Below are positions 8,617 to 18,364 of a stretch of DNA of 64,000 nucleotides, one piece after another. The DNA is from Pararhizobium arenae (lineage in GTDB: Bacteria; Pseudomonadota; Alphaproteobacteria; Rhizobiales; Rhizobiaceae): positions 62,001-126,000 of the forward strand of contig NZ_MOOY01000003.1 in assembly GCF_001931685.1 (NCBI RefSeq), read 5' to 3'. The first letter of the stretch is position 1; each line of letters opens with the position of its first letter. The position numbers and the translations under genes were made by a program. The notes under the pieces are model-generated. The model was not told the DNA's origin and did no database searches. It saw only the letters and a program-made list of their open reading frames with translations.

Positions 8617-9222
8617 ATGGGAGAGAAGGACGCCGACGCCATTCCCTCTCTATACAGCCGCCACGCGGATGCCTTCGACCGGCTGCGCGGAAAGACGCTG
8701 TTCGAAAAGCCATGGCTCGATCGTTTCACGGAAGGCCTGCCGAAAGGCGCGGATATTCTCGATCTGGGCTGCGGTTCCGGCGAGCCGTTGGCTGCGGCCC
8801 TCATCGCCTGCGGTTTCAAGCTCACCGGCATCGATGTCTCGCCACGCCTGATCGAGCTTTGCCGGGAGCGCTTTCCGGAGCATGACTGGCGGGTCGGCGA
8901 CATGCGCGCTTTGCCGCCGCTAGGCAGCTATGCGGGCATTCTCGCCTGGCACAGTTTTTTCCATCTCGATTTTGAAACCCAGCGCCGGATGTTTCCGGTC
9001 TTCGCGACGCTCGCCGCGCCGGGTGCCGCGCTGATGTTTACGTCCGGCCCGTCCCATGGCGTGGCGATGGGGACGTTCGAGGGGGAGCCGCTGCATCATG
9101 CGAGCCTTGCGCCCGAAGAATACCGTGCGCTTCTCACTGAAAACGGCTTCTCAGTTGTCCGCCATCAGGTCGAGGACCCGGATTGCGGCGGCGCCACGAT
9201 CTGGCTGGCGCGCAAGCGATAG
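8617..9222 (+). CDS. Class I SAM-dependent methyltransferase
   Basis: Soluble methyltransferase, 201 aa, from the ATG at 8617. The Rossmann SAM-binding motif I is ADILDLGCGSGEPLAAAL (near residues 45-62); motif II is LTGIDVSPRLIELC; an acidic GDMRALPP loop follows. The product resembles Methyltransf_11/25 family members of unknown substrate. It starts 7 bases after hisG, and its translation is probably coupled to that gene, yet no histidine-related methylation is implied. The small, C-terminally simple architecture does not suggest an RNA or protein substrate over a small molecule. Confidence 0.85.
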   Translation: MGEKDADAIPSLYSRHADAFDRLRGKTLFEKPWLDRFTEGLPKGADILDLGCGSGEPLAAALIACGFKLTGIDVSPRLIELCRERFPEHDWRVGDMRALPPLGSYAGILAWHSFFHLDFETQRRMFPVFATLAAPGAALMFTSGPSHGVAMGTFEGEPLHHASLAPEEYRALLTENGFSVVRHQVEDPDCGGATIWLARKR

Positions 9223-9329
9223 CGTTTCGATGCGGGATTAAGCCATCGCCCGTCGCTGGCTTCAGTTGACGGCGCTCGGGCCGGCAGGCTACGTCTGGTG
9301 AAAAGCATATCCATAAGGGTGGAGCAGAC

Positions 9330-10547
9330 GTGGCAGGAAGACTTGTTGTAGCGGGCGGCGGTCAGGCCGCCTTTGCCCTGGTGGCCAAATTGAGGGCGCT
9401 GAAGGACGAGCGCCCGATCACCGTCATCGCCGGCGAAGCGAGCCTTCCCTATCAGCGCCCGCCGCTTTCCAAGAAGTATCTGCTGCGCGAGATGGATCTC
9501 GACCGGCTGCTGTACCGACCGGCCGAATGGTACGGCGAGCACGATATCGATATCCGTCTCTCGACGACGGTGACCGGTGTGGACCGCAGTGCCCGCAGTG
9601 TGACGCTTAGCGATGGCACGGTTCTGGACTATGAAACTCTGGCGATCGCCACCGGCTCGACGCCCCGCCGGCTGCCGGCTGCCGTCGGCGGCAATCTGGA
9701 TGGCGTTTACACCGTCCGCGATTTCACCGATGCCGACAAGCTGGCCGAAGACATGAAGCCGGGTCGCCGCGCGCTGATCGTCGGTGGTGGCTATATCGGT
9801 CTGGAGGCCGCCGCCGTCGCGCGCAGCCTTGGCCTTGAGGTCACAGTCATCGAGATGGCCGATCGCATCCTCCAGCGCGTCGCCTCGGCCGCAACATCCT
9901 CCATCGTGCGGGAGATACACAGGAGCCGGGGCGTGGATATCCGCGAGGGCCTCGGTCTTGTGAAGCTCGTGGGCACGGGTGGCCGTGTTGCCGAAGCGGA
10001 ACTCACCGATGGCACGACCTTGCCGGTGGATCTGGTCATCGTCGGCATCGGCGTTGTCGCAAACGACACGCTTGCCCATGATGCCGGTCTTGCCGTTGCA
10101 AACGGCATTCTCGTCGATCAGTTCGGCCGCACGGAAGACCCGGCCATCCACGCCATGGGCGATTGCGCCGTCCTTCCGTTCCAGGGGCTGAATATCCGGC
10201 TGGAATCGGTCCAGAACGCCGTCGATCAGGCCGAGGCCGTCGCCGCGCTTCTGGCAGGCGGCAGCGCGCCCTATGAGCCGAAGCCCTGGTTCTGGTCGGA
10301 TCAGTATGACGTAAAGCTGCAGATCGCCGGTTTCGGCCTTGGCCATGACGAAACCATCGTGCGCCCCGGGCAGCGCGAGGGGGCGGTTTCCGTTTGGTAT
10401 TTCCGCCAGGGCAAATTCATTGCCGTCGATGCGATCAACGACGCCAAGGCTTACGTAACAGGCAAGAAGCTGCTCGATCTCGGCGTGACGCCGGATCGTA
10501 CGGTGCTGGAAGATCCTGCAACGGATTTGAAGACGCTGCTGCAGTAG
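9330..10547 (+). CDS. FAD-dependent ferredoxin/rhodocoxin-reductase-like oxidoreductase
   Basis: Pyridine nucleotide-disulfide-type flavoprotein, 405 aa, of the ferredoxin reductase class that passes NAD(P)H electrons to a 2Fe-2S ferredoxin for a monooxygenase. Two dinucleotide folds are seen: VVAGGGQAAFALVAKL at residues 5-20 and ALIVGGGYIGLEAAAVAR near 150, with TGSTPRRL and AMGDCAV between and after. A C-terminal reductase domain (WSDQYDVKLQIAG) completes it. The GTG at 9330 follows GGAG. No ferredoxin, P450 or dioxygenase gene lies nearby, so its partner is encoded elsewhere. Confidence 0.85.
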   Translation: MAGRLVVAGGGQAAFALVAKLRALKDERPITVIAGEASLPYQRPPLSKKYLLREMDLDRLLYRPAEWYGEHDIDIRLSTTVTGVDRSARSVTLSDGTVLDYETLAIATGSTPRRLPAAVGGNLDGVYTVRDFTDADKLAEDMKPGRRALIVGGGYIGLEAAAVARSLGLEVTVIEMADRILQRVASAATSSIVREIHRSRGVDIREGLGLVKLVGTGGRVAEAELTDGTTLPVDLVIVGIGVVANDTLAHDAGLAVANGILVDQFGRTEDPAIHAMGDCAVLPFQGLNIRLESVQNAVDQAEAVAALLAGGSAPYEPKPWFWSDQYDVKLQIAGFGLGHDETIVRPGQREGAVSVWYFRQGKFIAVDAINDAKAYVTGKKLLDLGVTPDRTVLEDPATDLKTLLQ

Positions 10548-10556
10548 CGCCTTGCC

Positions 10557-11003
10557 CTATTGGTGGCTGGCCAGATAGCTGCGGGTTTCGAGCTGGAAAC
10601 GCGGGAAGAAAAAGATGCCCTGCAGCGTGCCGGAGTAACGCTGCTCGAGGCCGGAGGATTCGCCGACGCAGAATACCGGCTGCTTGCGGCCGGAAAGCGT
10701 CACGATCGTCGTGGAGTAGCAGAACGAAGATGACGTGGTTGCCGCCTGCTCGAAAAGCTCGAGCACATGGTTGCGATCGGTCTGATCGTAGCAACGCACG
10801 AGGTTGAGCAGGCCGCATTCCGTCTGCTCAAGGCCATGAAGCGACGCGGCATTGTCGCCGATGCGGAAAAGCCCGTTCGAGAGATCACCCGACCACGCTT
10901 CCGAAACGCAGAATTGCCCAAGCATTTCCTGGCTGCATTCCGAGAGGGAAAGAGCGCCGGGAATCGGGAACTGAGAAAGACCCGCTCTGGCAATTTTAAA
11001 CAC
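10557..11003 (-). CDS. Small stand-alone PAS-like protein, copy 2
   Basis: A 148 aa soluble protein, paralogue of the one at 3456-3872; the two align over about 100 residues (W..DL..GLF..G, HGL..T.CGLL, R.YD...R...L...E.A, S.FC, PV.C.G.S, QG.F). No known name comes to mind. The segment order is consistent with a single PAS_3-type fold with no output domain (inference). The ATG at 11003 opens MFKIARAGLSQFPIPG, comparable to MFRIPQPGFGVIEP in copy 1. It is convergent with the flavoprotein gene and has a long AT-rich upstream region, unlike copy 1, so the two copies are probably regulated differently. Confidence 0.7.
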   Translation of the reverse strand: MFKIARAGLSQFPIPGALSLSECSQEMLGQFCVSEAWSGDLSNGLFRIGDNAASLHGLEQTECGLLNLVRCYDQTDRNHVLELFEQAATTSSSFCYSTTIVTLSGRKQPVFCVGESSGLEQRYSGTLQGIFFFPRFQLETRSYLASHQ

Positions 11004-11521
11004 GTTCTGCTCCGGAATCGGCGCGTCGTTTCGGACGCATCCGTCTGATTTATCGGTATGTTCAACAAGATCTCACGATACGAAAAGTATCCGGTCGCAA
11101 TTCCGGTTGTTTTTGCATCTCGTTATATCTTGCGCCACGGTCTAAATGCGTTGCCGTATTCTTCTTCGTTGAGAAATCAAAGAAGAAGGGCAAGCATCAC
11201 ACGAAATGAACTAAACGATCCATGCAGCCGAATCAAAGCGATATTCTCTGCACGGTTAATACGAAAAAATTGAACGATTTTATTTTCGAATCTTTCGCAT
11301 TTCTACTCCCCGTGAATCTAACGTTCACTTGGGGCGCTTTTATAATTGCTTTTTTTTGGGCATCAATGGGGTCTGTGCAAATATTTCACACCCCTTGTTA
11401 TATTAGATAACGCTCCATGTTGCCTTCCTTAGAGAATACGCCATGAGATCGTGCTGGCAATGGGCTATTTACCGTAGGTAGCGACCAATCTTGGGGGCTT
11501 GCAAGGGTATTTTTACGGCTG
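11004..11521. other. AT-rich intergenic region upstream of PAS-like copy 2
   Basis: About 520 bases that are clearly lower in GC than the rest of the window, with runs such as TTTTATTTTCG near 11278 and GCTTTTTTTTGGG near 11348. I find no convincing gene: the two short open frames here (11058-11273 and 11222-11410) lack coding bias, ribosome sites and recognisable sequence. A small hairpin GATAC-gaaaa-GTATC lies at about 11078-11092, inside the leader of the PAS-like gene. The region probably holds that gene's promoter and may be foreign or decayed DNA. Confidence 0.5.
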
Positions 11522-11554
11522 AAAAAAGAAAGGGCGGCCCGAAGACCGCCCCTT
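11522..11554 (-). terminator. Intrinsic terminator of groES-groEL
   Basis: GGGCGG (11532-11537) pairs with CCGCCC (11546-11551), with flanking bases extending the stem. On the minus strand the stem is followed by TTTCTTTTTTC. It lies about 150 bases beyond the groEL stop, past the duplicated groEL tail, and is the first good terminator for the operon. Confidence 0.8.
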
Positions 11555-11580
11555 CAAATTGTATGTTTGTGATGCCGTAG

Positions 11581-11620
11581 TTAGGCTTGCGCCTTATCAC
11601 ATCATGCCACCCATGCCGCC
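11581..11620 (-). pseudogene. Relic copy of a groEL 3' end
   Basis: This 40-base segment matches 11689-11728 (the groEL C-terminal codons and the bases after the stop) at 35 of 40 positions. On the minus strand it still reads GGMGGMM followed by a stop, then a degraded copy of the TAAGGC...GCCTTA dyad that follows the real groEL stop. It has no upstream reading frame. The simplest explanation is a tandem groEL duplication that later collapsed, leaving only the tail of the second copy. Confidence 0.7.
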
Positions 11621-11647
11621 GTTTCAGCGCGCTTGACGCGCTGAAAC
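11621..11647. repeat. Perfect 11-bp inverted repeat between groEL and its relic
   Basis: GTTTCAGCGCG (11621-11631) and CGCGCTGAAAC (11637-11647) are exact reverse complements around a 5-base loop, CTTGA. It sits exactly at the junction between the relic groEL tail and unrelated sequence. It could be a recombination or insertion scar, a mobile palindrome, or an RNA-stabilising hairpin. Confidence 0.8.
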
Positions 11648-11704
11648 GCTTTTGAACATGGGCGAAGCTTTATGGTCGTCATTCGTAATAAGGCTGACGC
11701 CTTA

Positions 11705-13360
<1,656 letters not shown>

Positions 13361-13405
13361 TTAGCCCAATTGGTTTTTGGAATGAGGTGAGAAGAACCGG
13401 CCGGA

Positions 13406-13702
13406 TCAGCCGATAACGCCCATGATGTCGGCTTCCTTCATGATCAGAAGGTCTTCGCCGTTGAGCTTGACTTCGGTGCCCGACCACTTGCCGAACAGAA
13501 CGCGGTCGCCAGCCTTGACGTCGAGCGCGATGAGGGCGCCCTTGTCGTCACGGGTGCCGGTGCCGACAGCGACGATTTCGCCTTCTTGCGGCTTTTCCTT
13601 GGCGGTGTCCGGAATGATGATGCCGCCCTTGGTCTTGGCTTCGGACTCGACGCGACGTACAACGACGCGGTCATGCAACGGGCGGAAGTTGGTGGTTGTC
13701 AT
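13406..13702 (-). CDS. groES: Co-chaperonin GroES (10 kDa)
   Basis: Lid of the GroEL chamber; 98 aa, full length. It shows the family's [16 protein letters not shown]-terminus, the mobile loop [15 protein letters not shown] and the C-terminal [16 protein letters not shown]. It is the first gene of the groES-groEL operon. A CIRCE element lies 59 bases upstream of the ATG at 13702, with a strong promoter just beyond it. Expression should be repressed by HrcA and raised on heat shock. Confidence 0.99.
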   Translation of the reverse strand: MTTTNFRPLHDRVVVRRVESEAKTKGGIIIPDTAKEKPQEGEIVAVGTGTRDDKGALIALDVKAGDRVLFGKWSGTEVKLNGEDLLIMKEADIMGVIG

Positions 13703-13760
13703 TGTCTAATCCCTCGATCAAATGACTTCACGGATCGCCTGGTGGATCCGATGGATGATA

Positions 13761-13787
13761 TTAGCACTCTACGGAAGTGAGTGCTAG
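13761..13787. promoter_or_regulatory. CIRCE element (HrcA operator)
   Basis: TTAGCACTC (13761-13769), a 9-base spacer, then GAGTGCTAG (13779-13787). This matches the CIRCE consensus TTAGCACTC-N9-GAGTGCTAA except for the last base. It lies in the groES leader just downstream of the promoter at 13796-13824, the usual arrangement for HrcA control of groESL. hrcA itself is not in the window. Confidence 0.97.
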
Positions 13788-13795
13788 CGGTTCCG

Positions 13796-13824
13796 AGATA
13801 AGGACGGCGGGAAGACGAGTCAAG
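13796..13824 (-). promoter_or_regulatory. groES-groEL promoter
   Basis: On the minus strand CTTGAC (13819-13824) is followed after exactly 17 bases by TTATCT (13796-13801). Transcription would start at about 13789, at the edge of CIRCE. CTTGAC also fits the alphaproteobacterial RpoH -35 box, so heat-shock sigma control in addition to HrcA is possible. Confidence 0.75.
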
Positions 13825-13869
13825 GACGGGCCGTCGAAAATATTTCACGAAAACTGGTTACTAGCGGCC

Positions 13870-15231
13870 ATGGATATCTCTCAGCAACACGACCTCAATG
13901 TGACAACCGCACGGCCGACGTTCCTTGAAGCCGCCAGGGTCTGGTCACGCATCGGTCTTCTCGGTTTCGGCGGGCCTGCCGGCCAGATCGCCCTCATGCA
14001 TCGGGAAATCGTGGAAGAACGGCGTTGGGTATCCGAAAACCGGTTCCTGCATGCGCTAAACTACTGCATGCTGCTTCCCGGCCCGGAAGCCCAGCAGCTG
14101 GCAACCTACATCGGCTGGATGCTGCATGGCACACGCGGCGGGGTCGTTGCGGGCACACTTTTTGTTCTGCCCGGCTTTCTTGTCATGCTGGGGCTGTCTC
14201 TCCTTTATGCCCTCTACCAACAGTCCGGCTGGCTGGAAGGGCTGTTCTTCGGGCTGAAGGCGGCAGTGCTGGCGATCGTCATCGATGCCATGGTGCGCCT
14301 GGGCAAGCGGGCGCTGAAAAGCAATTTTGCGCGAACGGTTGCGGCGCTCGCCTTTCTGGCGCTGTTCGTGTTCAACGTGCCGTTTCCCCTGGTTATTCTC
14401 ACGGCAGCCCTTGCCGGCTATCTTGCCGCGAAGGCTGGACTTCTGCAGCCGCCGGCAGGCTCCGCACAGGAACGGGCGGAAACGTCATTGCTGTCGGCTC
14501 ACGCCCAAGCCGAAGGTTCCGGCTTGTATCGCGCCGCAAAGGTTCTGGCGCTCTGGCTTTCGCTCTGGATCGCCCCCTTCGTGCTGATTGCCGCGTTCGC
14601 GGGCATCGACAGTGTTTTCATGGACATCGGTCTGTTCTTCTCGAAGATGGCGGTGGTGACCTTCGGCGGTGCCTATGCCGTCCTGTCCTATGTCGCCCAG
14701 CAGGCGGTGGACGTCCACCAATGGCTGAAGCCGGGTGAGATGCTCGACGGATTGGCGCTCGCCGAAACCACGCCGGGGCCGCTGGTGCTGGTCCTGTCCT
14801 TTGTCGGTTTCATGGGCGCATTGCGCGGCGCAACCGGGCTCGATCCCCTGTTCGCCGGCACGCTTGGCGCCGTCCTCACCACATGGGTTACGTTCGTACC
14901 CTGCTTCCTCTGGATTTTCCTCGGCGCACCCTATGTGGAAGGCTTGCGCAGCAACCGGGTCCTGTCTGCGGCGCTCGCCTCGATTTCCGCGGCGGTAACC
15001 GGCGTCATCCTCAATCTGGCTCTGTGGTTCGGTCTGCATGTGCTTTTCGCCAGTACGGTCAAGGCCGATAGGGGGATCGTTTCCGTGACGCTTCCCGATC
15101 TTTCCAGCTTCCAGCCGATGGCATTTTTCCTCACGCTGCTTGCTCTTGCCATTACCTTCATCGGCAAGAAGGGCGTGGTATGGGTTCTCGCTGTCTGTTC
15201 TGCGGTGGGTTGGCTCGGCAGTCTGTTTTAG
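13870..15231 (+). CDS. chrA: Chromate efflux transporter, two-domain ChrA
   Basis: Inner-membrane chromate exporter of the long-chain CHR family; 453 aa with two homologous CHR halves. The N-terminal half has GFGGPAGQIALMHREIVEE and LPGPEAQQLATYIG; the C-terminal half has TFGGAYAVLSYVAQQAV and AETTPGPLVLVLSFVGF. About ten hydrophobic segments are visible. The start at 13870 was chosen because the protein homology begins there and the upstream frame crosses the divergent groES promoter; the ribosome site is weak. No chrB regulator is adjacent. Export of chromate by the family is established; activity here is inferred. Confidence 0.92.
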   Translation: MDISQQHDLNVTTARPTFLEAARVWSRIGLLGFGGPAGQIALMHREIVEERRWVSENRFLHALNYCMLLPGPEAQQLATYIGWMLHGTRGGVVAGTLFVLPGFLVMLGLSLLYALYQQSGWLEGLFFGLKAAVLAIVIDAMVRLGKRALKSNFARTVAALAFLALFVFNVPFPLVILTAALAGYLAAKAGLLQPPAGSAQERAETSLLSAHAQAEGSGLYRAAKVLALWLSLWIAPFVLIAAFAGIDSVFMDIGLFFSKMAVVTFGGAYAVLSYVAQQAVDVHQWLKPGEMLDGLALAETTPGPLVLVLSFVGFMGALRGATGLDPLFAGTLGAVLTTWVTFVPCFLWIFLGAPYVEGLRSNRVLSAALASISAAVTGVILNLALWFGLHVLFASTVKADRGIVSVTLPDLSSFQPMAFFLTLLALAITFIGKKGVVWVLAVCSAVGWLGSLF

Positions 15232-15354
15232 GCTTTGCTGTGTCCGTTCGGGCTCGATTGTTTGGGATTTGGCGTCGAAATGACGGTCACAGACTTGTTT
15301 TTTCGCTGTCCGCCTGCGATGTCACCCGCACCCATGTTTTCAACGGAAGTCGGA

Positions 15355-16203
15355 ATGGCCGCCCGGATCAACAGTTTTCGCGATATTGCCAGCCGATACG
15401 ATGTGGTGCTCTGCGATGTCTGGGGCGTGCTGCACAACGGCGTCGCGGCGTTCAAGGAGGCTTGCGAGGCGCTGACCGAGGCGCGCGCCCGCGGATTGAC
15501 TGTCGTTCTCATCACCAATTCGCCGCGTCCGCATCCAGGCGTCATCGTCCAGATCCGCGGCCTCGGCGTGCCGGATACGGCCTATGACCGGATCGTCACC
15601 TCGGGCGACGTGACCCGTGCGCTCATCTCCGCCGGGCCGAAGAAGATTTATTTCATCGGCGCGGAGAAGGATCTGCCCCTGCTCGACGGGCTCGGTGTCG
15701 ACATGGTTTCCTCGGAAAGCGCCGAGATCATCGTCTGCGCCGGCTTCTTCGATGACGAGACCGAAACGCCGGACGATTACCGCGCCACGCTGATGGGTCT
15801 TGCCCGGCGAAAGATCCCGTTCATTTGCGCCAACCCGGATCTGGTCGTCGAGCGCGGTCACAAGCTCATCCCCTGCGCGGGTGCGATTGCCAAGGTCTAT
15901 GAGGAACTCGGCGGCGAAACCCGGATTTCCGGCAAGCCCTATGTGCCGATGTATCGCGCATCCCTCTCCGAAGCCAAGGCGATCCGCGGCAGTATCGATC
16001 TGTCGCGCGTCATCGCCATCGGCGACGGCATGCCGACGGACGTCAAGGGCGCGCAGGATTTCGGGCTTGACGTTCTCTATATCAGCGCCGGCATTCATGC
16101 CCGCGAATACATGGCCAACGACAAGACCGACGAGGCAAAGCTCAATGCTTTCCTCAAGGCCGAAGGCGCGACGCCGAAATGGTGGATGCCGCGACTGGCG
16201 TAA
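15355..16203 (+). CDS. HAD-superfamily class IIA hydrolase (TIGR01459-like)
   Basis: NagD-like phosphatase of the HAD superfamily, 282 aa. Motif I is VLCDVWGVLHNG (the nucleophile and acid Asp are replaced by the DVW form seen in this alphaproteobacterial subfamily); motif II is VLITNSPRP; motif III/IV is AIGDGMPTDVKGAQDFG. The start at 15355 is supported by GGAAG 6-10 bases upstream; earlier in-frame Met codons lack this. The substrate is unknown. The gene lies 34 bases before ribF on the same strand, as in several rhizobia, so it may share ribF's transcript, and a flavin or nucleotide phosphatase role is possible but unproven. Confidence 0.88.
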   Translation: MAARINSFRDIASRYDVVLCDVWGVLHNGVAAFKEACEALTEARARGLTVVLITNSPRPHPGVIVQIRGLGVPDTAYDRIVTSGDVTRALISAGPKKIYFIGAEKDLPLLDGLGVDMVSSESAEIIVCAGFFDDETETPDDYRATLMGLARRKIPFICANPDLVVERGHKLIPCAGAIAKVYEELGGETRISGKPYVPMYRASLSEAKAIRGSIDLSRVIAIGDGMPTDVKGAQDFGLDVLYISAGIHAREYMANDKTDEAKLNAFLKAEGATPKWWMPRLA

Positions 16204-16237
16204 GAAAAATGGCTTTCAGCCTTTATGAAATGGCATT

Positions 16238-17224
16238 GTGACGATGACCGTATTCCACCGCAACGAGACCCGCCAGCCGCTTCCTGAAGCCCTCTGGGGC
16301 GGCGTGGTCGCCATCGGCAATTTCGACGGCGTGCATCGCGGCCATCAATCCGTCCTGAACCGCGCCCTGGAGGAAGCTCGCGCCCGTGGCGTCCCGGCAT
16401 CGGTCTTGACCTTCGAGCCGCACCCGCGCACGGTGTTCCGGCCGGATACGCCGGTCTTCCGCCTGACGCCTGCGCCGCTGAAAGCCCGCATCCTCGAAGG
16501 CATGGGCTTTTCCGCCGTCATCGAATATCCCTTCGACCGCACCTTCTCCGAACTTACGGCTTCCGCCTTCATCAAGACGATCCTGCTCGACTGGCTGCAT
16601 GCAAGCCATGTCGTCACCGGCTTCGATTTCCATTTCGGCAAGGGCAGGGAAGGCGGCCCGGCCTTCCTGATGGCGGCCGGTGGCGAAAACGGTTTTGGCG
16701 TCACGCTGGTCGATGCCTTTCGCGACGAGAACGCCTCGGTCATTTCCTCCAGCCATATCCGCGCGCTGCTCGGCGAAGGCGACGTTTCGCAGGCGGCCGG
16801 ACTATTGGGTTATCGCTATACGGTCGAAGCCGAAGTGATCGACGGCAAGAAACTCGGCCGCACGCTGGGTTATCCCACCGCCAATATGCAGCTCCCACTC
16901 GAAGTCGAACTGCGCAACGGCATCTATGCCGTCAAATTCCGCCGTCCTGACGGCAGCGTCCACAATGGCGTCGCCAGCTTCGGTCGCCGCCCGACCGTTG
17001 ATAGCGATGGCCACGCGCTGCTTGAAACCTTCGTCTTCGATTTCAACGACAGCCTCTATGGCGAAATCTGCTCCGTTTCCTTCTTCGGCCACCTGCGCGA
17101 CGAGCTGAAATTCGACGGCCTCGATCCGCTGGTCGTGCAGATGAAGCAAGACGATGCCGAGGCGAGGGCGTTGCTTGCGGGTGTGACGCCGCTCAGCGAG
17201 ATCGATCGGAAAATCTGCTTCTAA
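16238..17224 (+). CDS. ribF: Bifunctional riboflavin kinase / FAD synthetase
   Basis: Converts riboflavin to FMN and FMN to FAD; 328 aa, cytoplasmic. The N-terminal adenylyltransferase half has VVAIGNFDGVHRGHQSVL (HxGH signature) and SSSHIRALLGEGDV; the C-terminal kinase half has GRTLGYPTANMQLP and the catalytic region NGVASFGRRPTVD. Start is uncertain: GTG at 16238 or ATG at 16244, neither with a clear ribosome site. No FMN riboswitch is seen upstream. The last bases overlap the convergent RES toxin gene by 4 bases, each stop codon lying inside the other's end. Confidence 0.95.
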   Translation: MTMTVFHRNETRQPLPEALWGGVVAIGNFDGVHRGHQSVLNRALEEARARGVPASVLTFEPHPRTVFRPDTPVFRLTPAPLKARILEGMGFSAVIEYPFDRTFSELTASAFIKTILLDWLHASHVVTGFDFHFGKGREGGPAFLMAAGGENGFGVTLVDAFRDENASVISSSHIRALLGEGDVSQAAGLLGYRYTVEAEVIDGKKLGRTLGYPTANMQLPLEVELRNGIYAVKFRRPDGSVHNGVASFGRRPTVDSDGHALLETFVFDFNDSLYGEICSVSFFGHLRDELKFDGLDPLVVQMKQDDAEARALLAGVTPLSEIDRKICF

Positions 17225-17655
17225 ATCAAAAGCCGACTGTCGAACGGATAGCGGATGGTCTTCTCGATCACCAGCCGCTGCGCATCGGGATGCTGTGTGT
17301 TGATCAGGATATTGCGCGCCTCCGGCATGATTGCCGAGGGCACATCCAGCAGGCAATGTTTCGCAGCCTTCAGCAGTCGCGTGCCTTCCCTGCGTGTCCA
17401 GCCCGCGTCGTGAAGCTTCTTCAGCTCCACCTCCAGCCGAAACACCCCGATCTCCTCCGGACAACGGATTTTCAGAAGCTGAAAGTCCTCCGGCATGTCT
17501 TCGGGGTCGACATGGACAAGAATTTCCAGAAGCGCGGTGGAAGGGTGATCGCAGCAATAGACGACGGGATGGCCCTGTTCATGCCAGCGGCCGGCCGCGA
17601 TCAGGCCGCCGCGCCCGGAAAGATCGGCATAATTGGATATCCGCCAGAGGATCAT
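17221..17655 (-). CDS. RES-domain toxin of a type II toxin-antitoxin pair
   Basis: RES-family protein, 144 aa. RES toxins (MbcT, ParT and relatives) deplete NAD+ or transfer ADP-ribose, arresting growth (family knowledge). The conserved N-terminal segments are seen: WRISNYADLSGRGGLIAAGR, PVVYCCDHPSTALLEILVH (with the conserved Tyr and Glu), then the HCLLDVPSAI region and NILINTQHPDA near the C-terminus. The ATG overlaps the antitoxin TGA by one base, ensuring antitoxin is made first. It ends convergently with ribF. A stand-alone chromosomal module is common in rhizobia. Confidence 0.92.
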   Translation of the reverse strand: MILWRISNYADLSGRGGLIAAGRWHEQGHPVVYCCDHPSTALLEILVHVDPEDMPEDFQLLKIRCPEEIGVFRLEVELKKLHDAGWTRREGTRLLKAAKHCLLDVPSAIMPEARNILINTQHPDAQRLVIEKTIRYPFDSRLLI

Positions 17656-18065
17656 CAGGCCGCGATGCCGTGATCCAGCTGGTGCAGGCTCTGCTCGACG
17701 ATATAGGCGCCGCTTTCCGATTCGAGCAAATCGAGCGGTACGACGCCTTCCAGCGCCCGGCTCGGCTTGCGCAGCCAGCGATGCGCCTTGTCCCGATTGC
17801 CGAACACCCGCTCGGCCAGTTGCACGACGCGCACGATGCGAAAGGCGCTGTCATTTTCGGCGACTGTCAGCGGCTCGCTCTTCTCCATGCGCCGCGCCAG
17901 CGTTCGCCGTGGCACGACAAACCGGTAGATTTCATCCATGGTGAGGCCGAAATCCGTCAGCGAAACGATCGTCTGGGCATCGTAAACCGGCAGCCGCCCT
18001 TGTGAGGCAAGCTTCAGCCGCGAGCGGATCGGTTCCTGAAAGACGGTTTGCGAGGACGTATCCAC
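17655..18065 (-). CDS. Xre/MbcA/ParS-type antitoxin partner of the RES toxin
   Basis: DNA-binding antitoxin, 136 aa, with an N-terminal helix-turn-helix-like region and a C-terminal DUF2384 toxin-binding domain (VFGNRDKAHRWLRKPSRALE, then GVVPLDLLESESGAY). I chose the GTG at 18065 because AAAGGA lies 7 bases before it, and because the best -10 box (18094-18099) ends 2 bases before the alternative ATG at 18092, which would therefore lie upstream of or at the transcript start. The open frame continues further upstream but is Arg-rich without homology. It should bind and silence RES and repress its own promoter. Confidence 0.88.
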   Translation of the reverse strand: MDTSSQTVFQEPIRSRLKLASQGRLPVYDAQTIVSLTDFGLTMDEIYRFVVPRRTLARRMEKSEPLTVAENDSAFRIVRVVQLAERVFGNRDKAHRWLRKPSRALEGVVPLDLLESESGAYIVEQSLHQLDHGIAA

Positions 18066-18093
18066 TGGGTTATCCTTTGACAATCTGCGCATC

Positions 18094-18123
18094 AATATAG
18101 TGGCACTTGGCACAAACGACAAG
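18094..18123 (-). promoter_or_regulatory. Promoter and candidate operator of the RES/Xre module
   Basis: On the minus strand CTTGTC (18118-18123), 18 bases, then TATATT (18094-18099). The spacer carries a direct repeat, GTGCCA-A-GTGCCA (within 18100-18113), well placed for autorepression by the antitoxin. The transcript would begin near 18087 and the GTG start at 18065 follows. Confidence 0.6.
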
Positions 18124-18261
18124 CCGGCGTTCCGTCGCCTTGTTCCCCGTTTTCCCCTTCCTTTCCGCAATAAAAACCCGTATGAACCGCCCTCATGATG
18201 CTCATGTGGCTGACCATCGACCTGCGAATTATTGGCCCGGCCTTCCGCGCGCTTTGAGAGC

Positions 18262-18286
18262 CGCCGGAAGGTCCGGGTTTCCGGCG
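18262..18286. other. Stem-loop in the ileS leader
   Basis: CGCCGGAA (18262-18269) pairs with TTCCGGCG (18279-18286) around a 9-base loop. It lies about 80 bases before the ileS ATG. No T tract follows on the plus strand, so it is not a terminator; it does not resemble a T-box, which this phylum generally lacks. Role unknown. Confidence 0.4.
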
Positions 18287-18364
18287 CTTGCCTGAGCGCC
18301 CTCGTCATTTCCCCATTCCCGTTCGCATGCGCCTTTGCTGCGCTGATCAAGACGATTGAAAACC

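Noticed and set aside
11058..11410. Two overlapping short open frames in the AT-rich gap
   Set aside because: No ribosome site, no codon bias and no recognisable sequence; better read as promoter or decayed DNA.
18100..18113. Sigma-54 promoter suggested by GTGGCACTTGGCAC
   Set aside because: The -12 TTGC element is missing at the required spacing; a direct-repeat operator fits better.
18066..18364. T-box or other amino-acid riboswitch before ileS
   Set aside because: No specifier loop or antiterminator bulge can be drawn; only one simple stem-loop is present.
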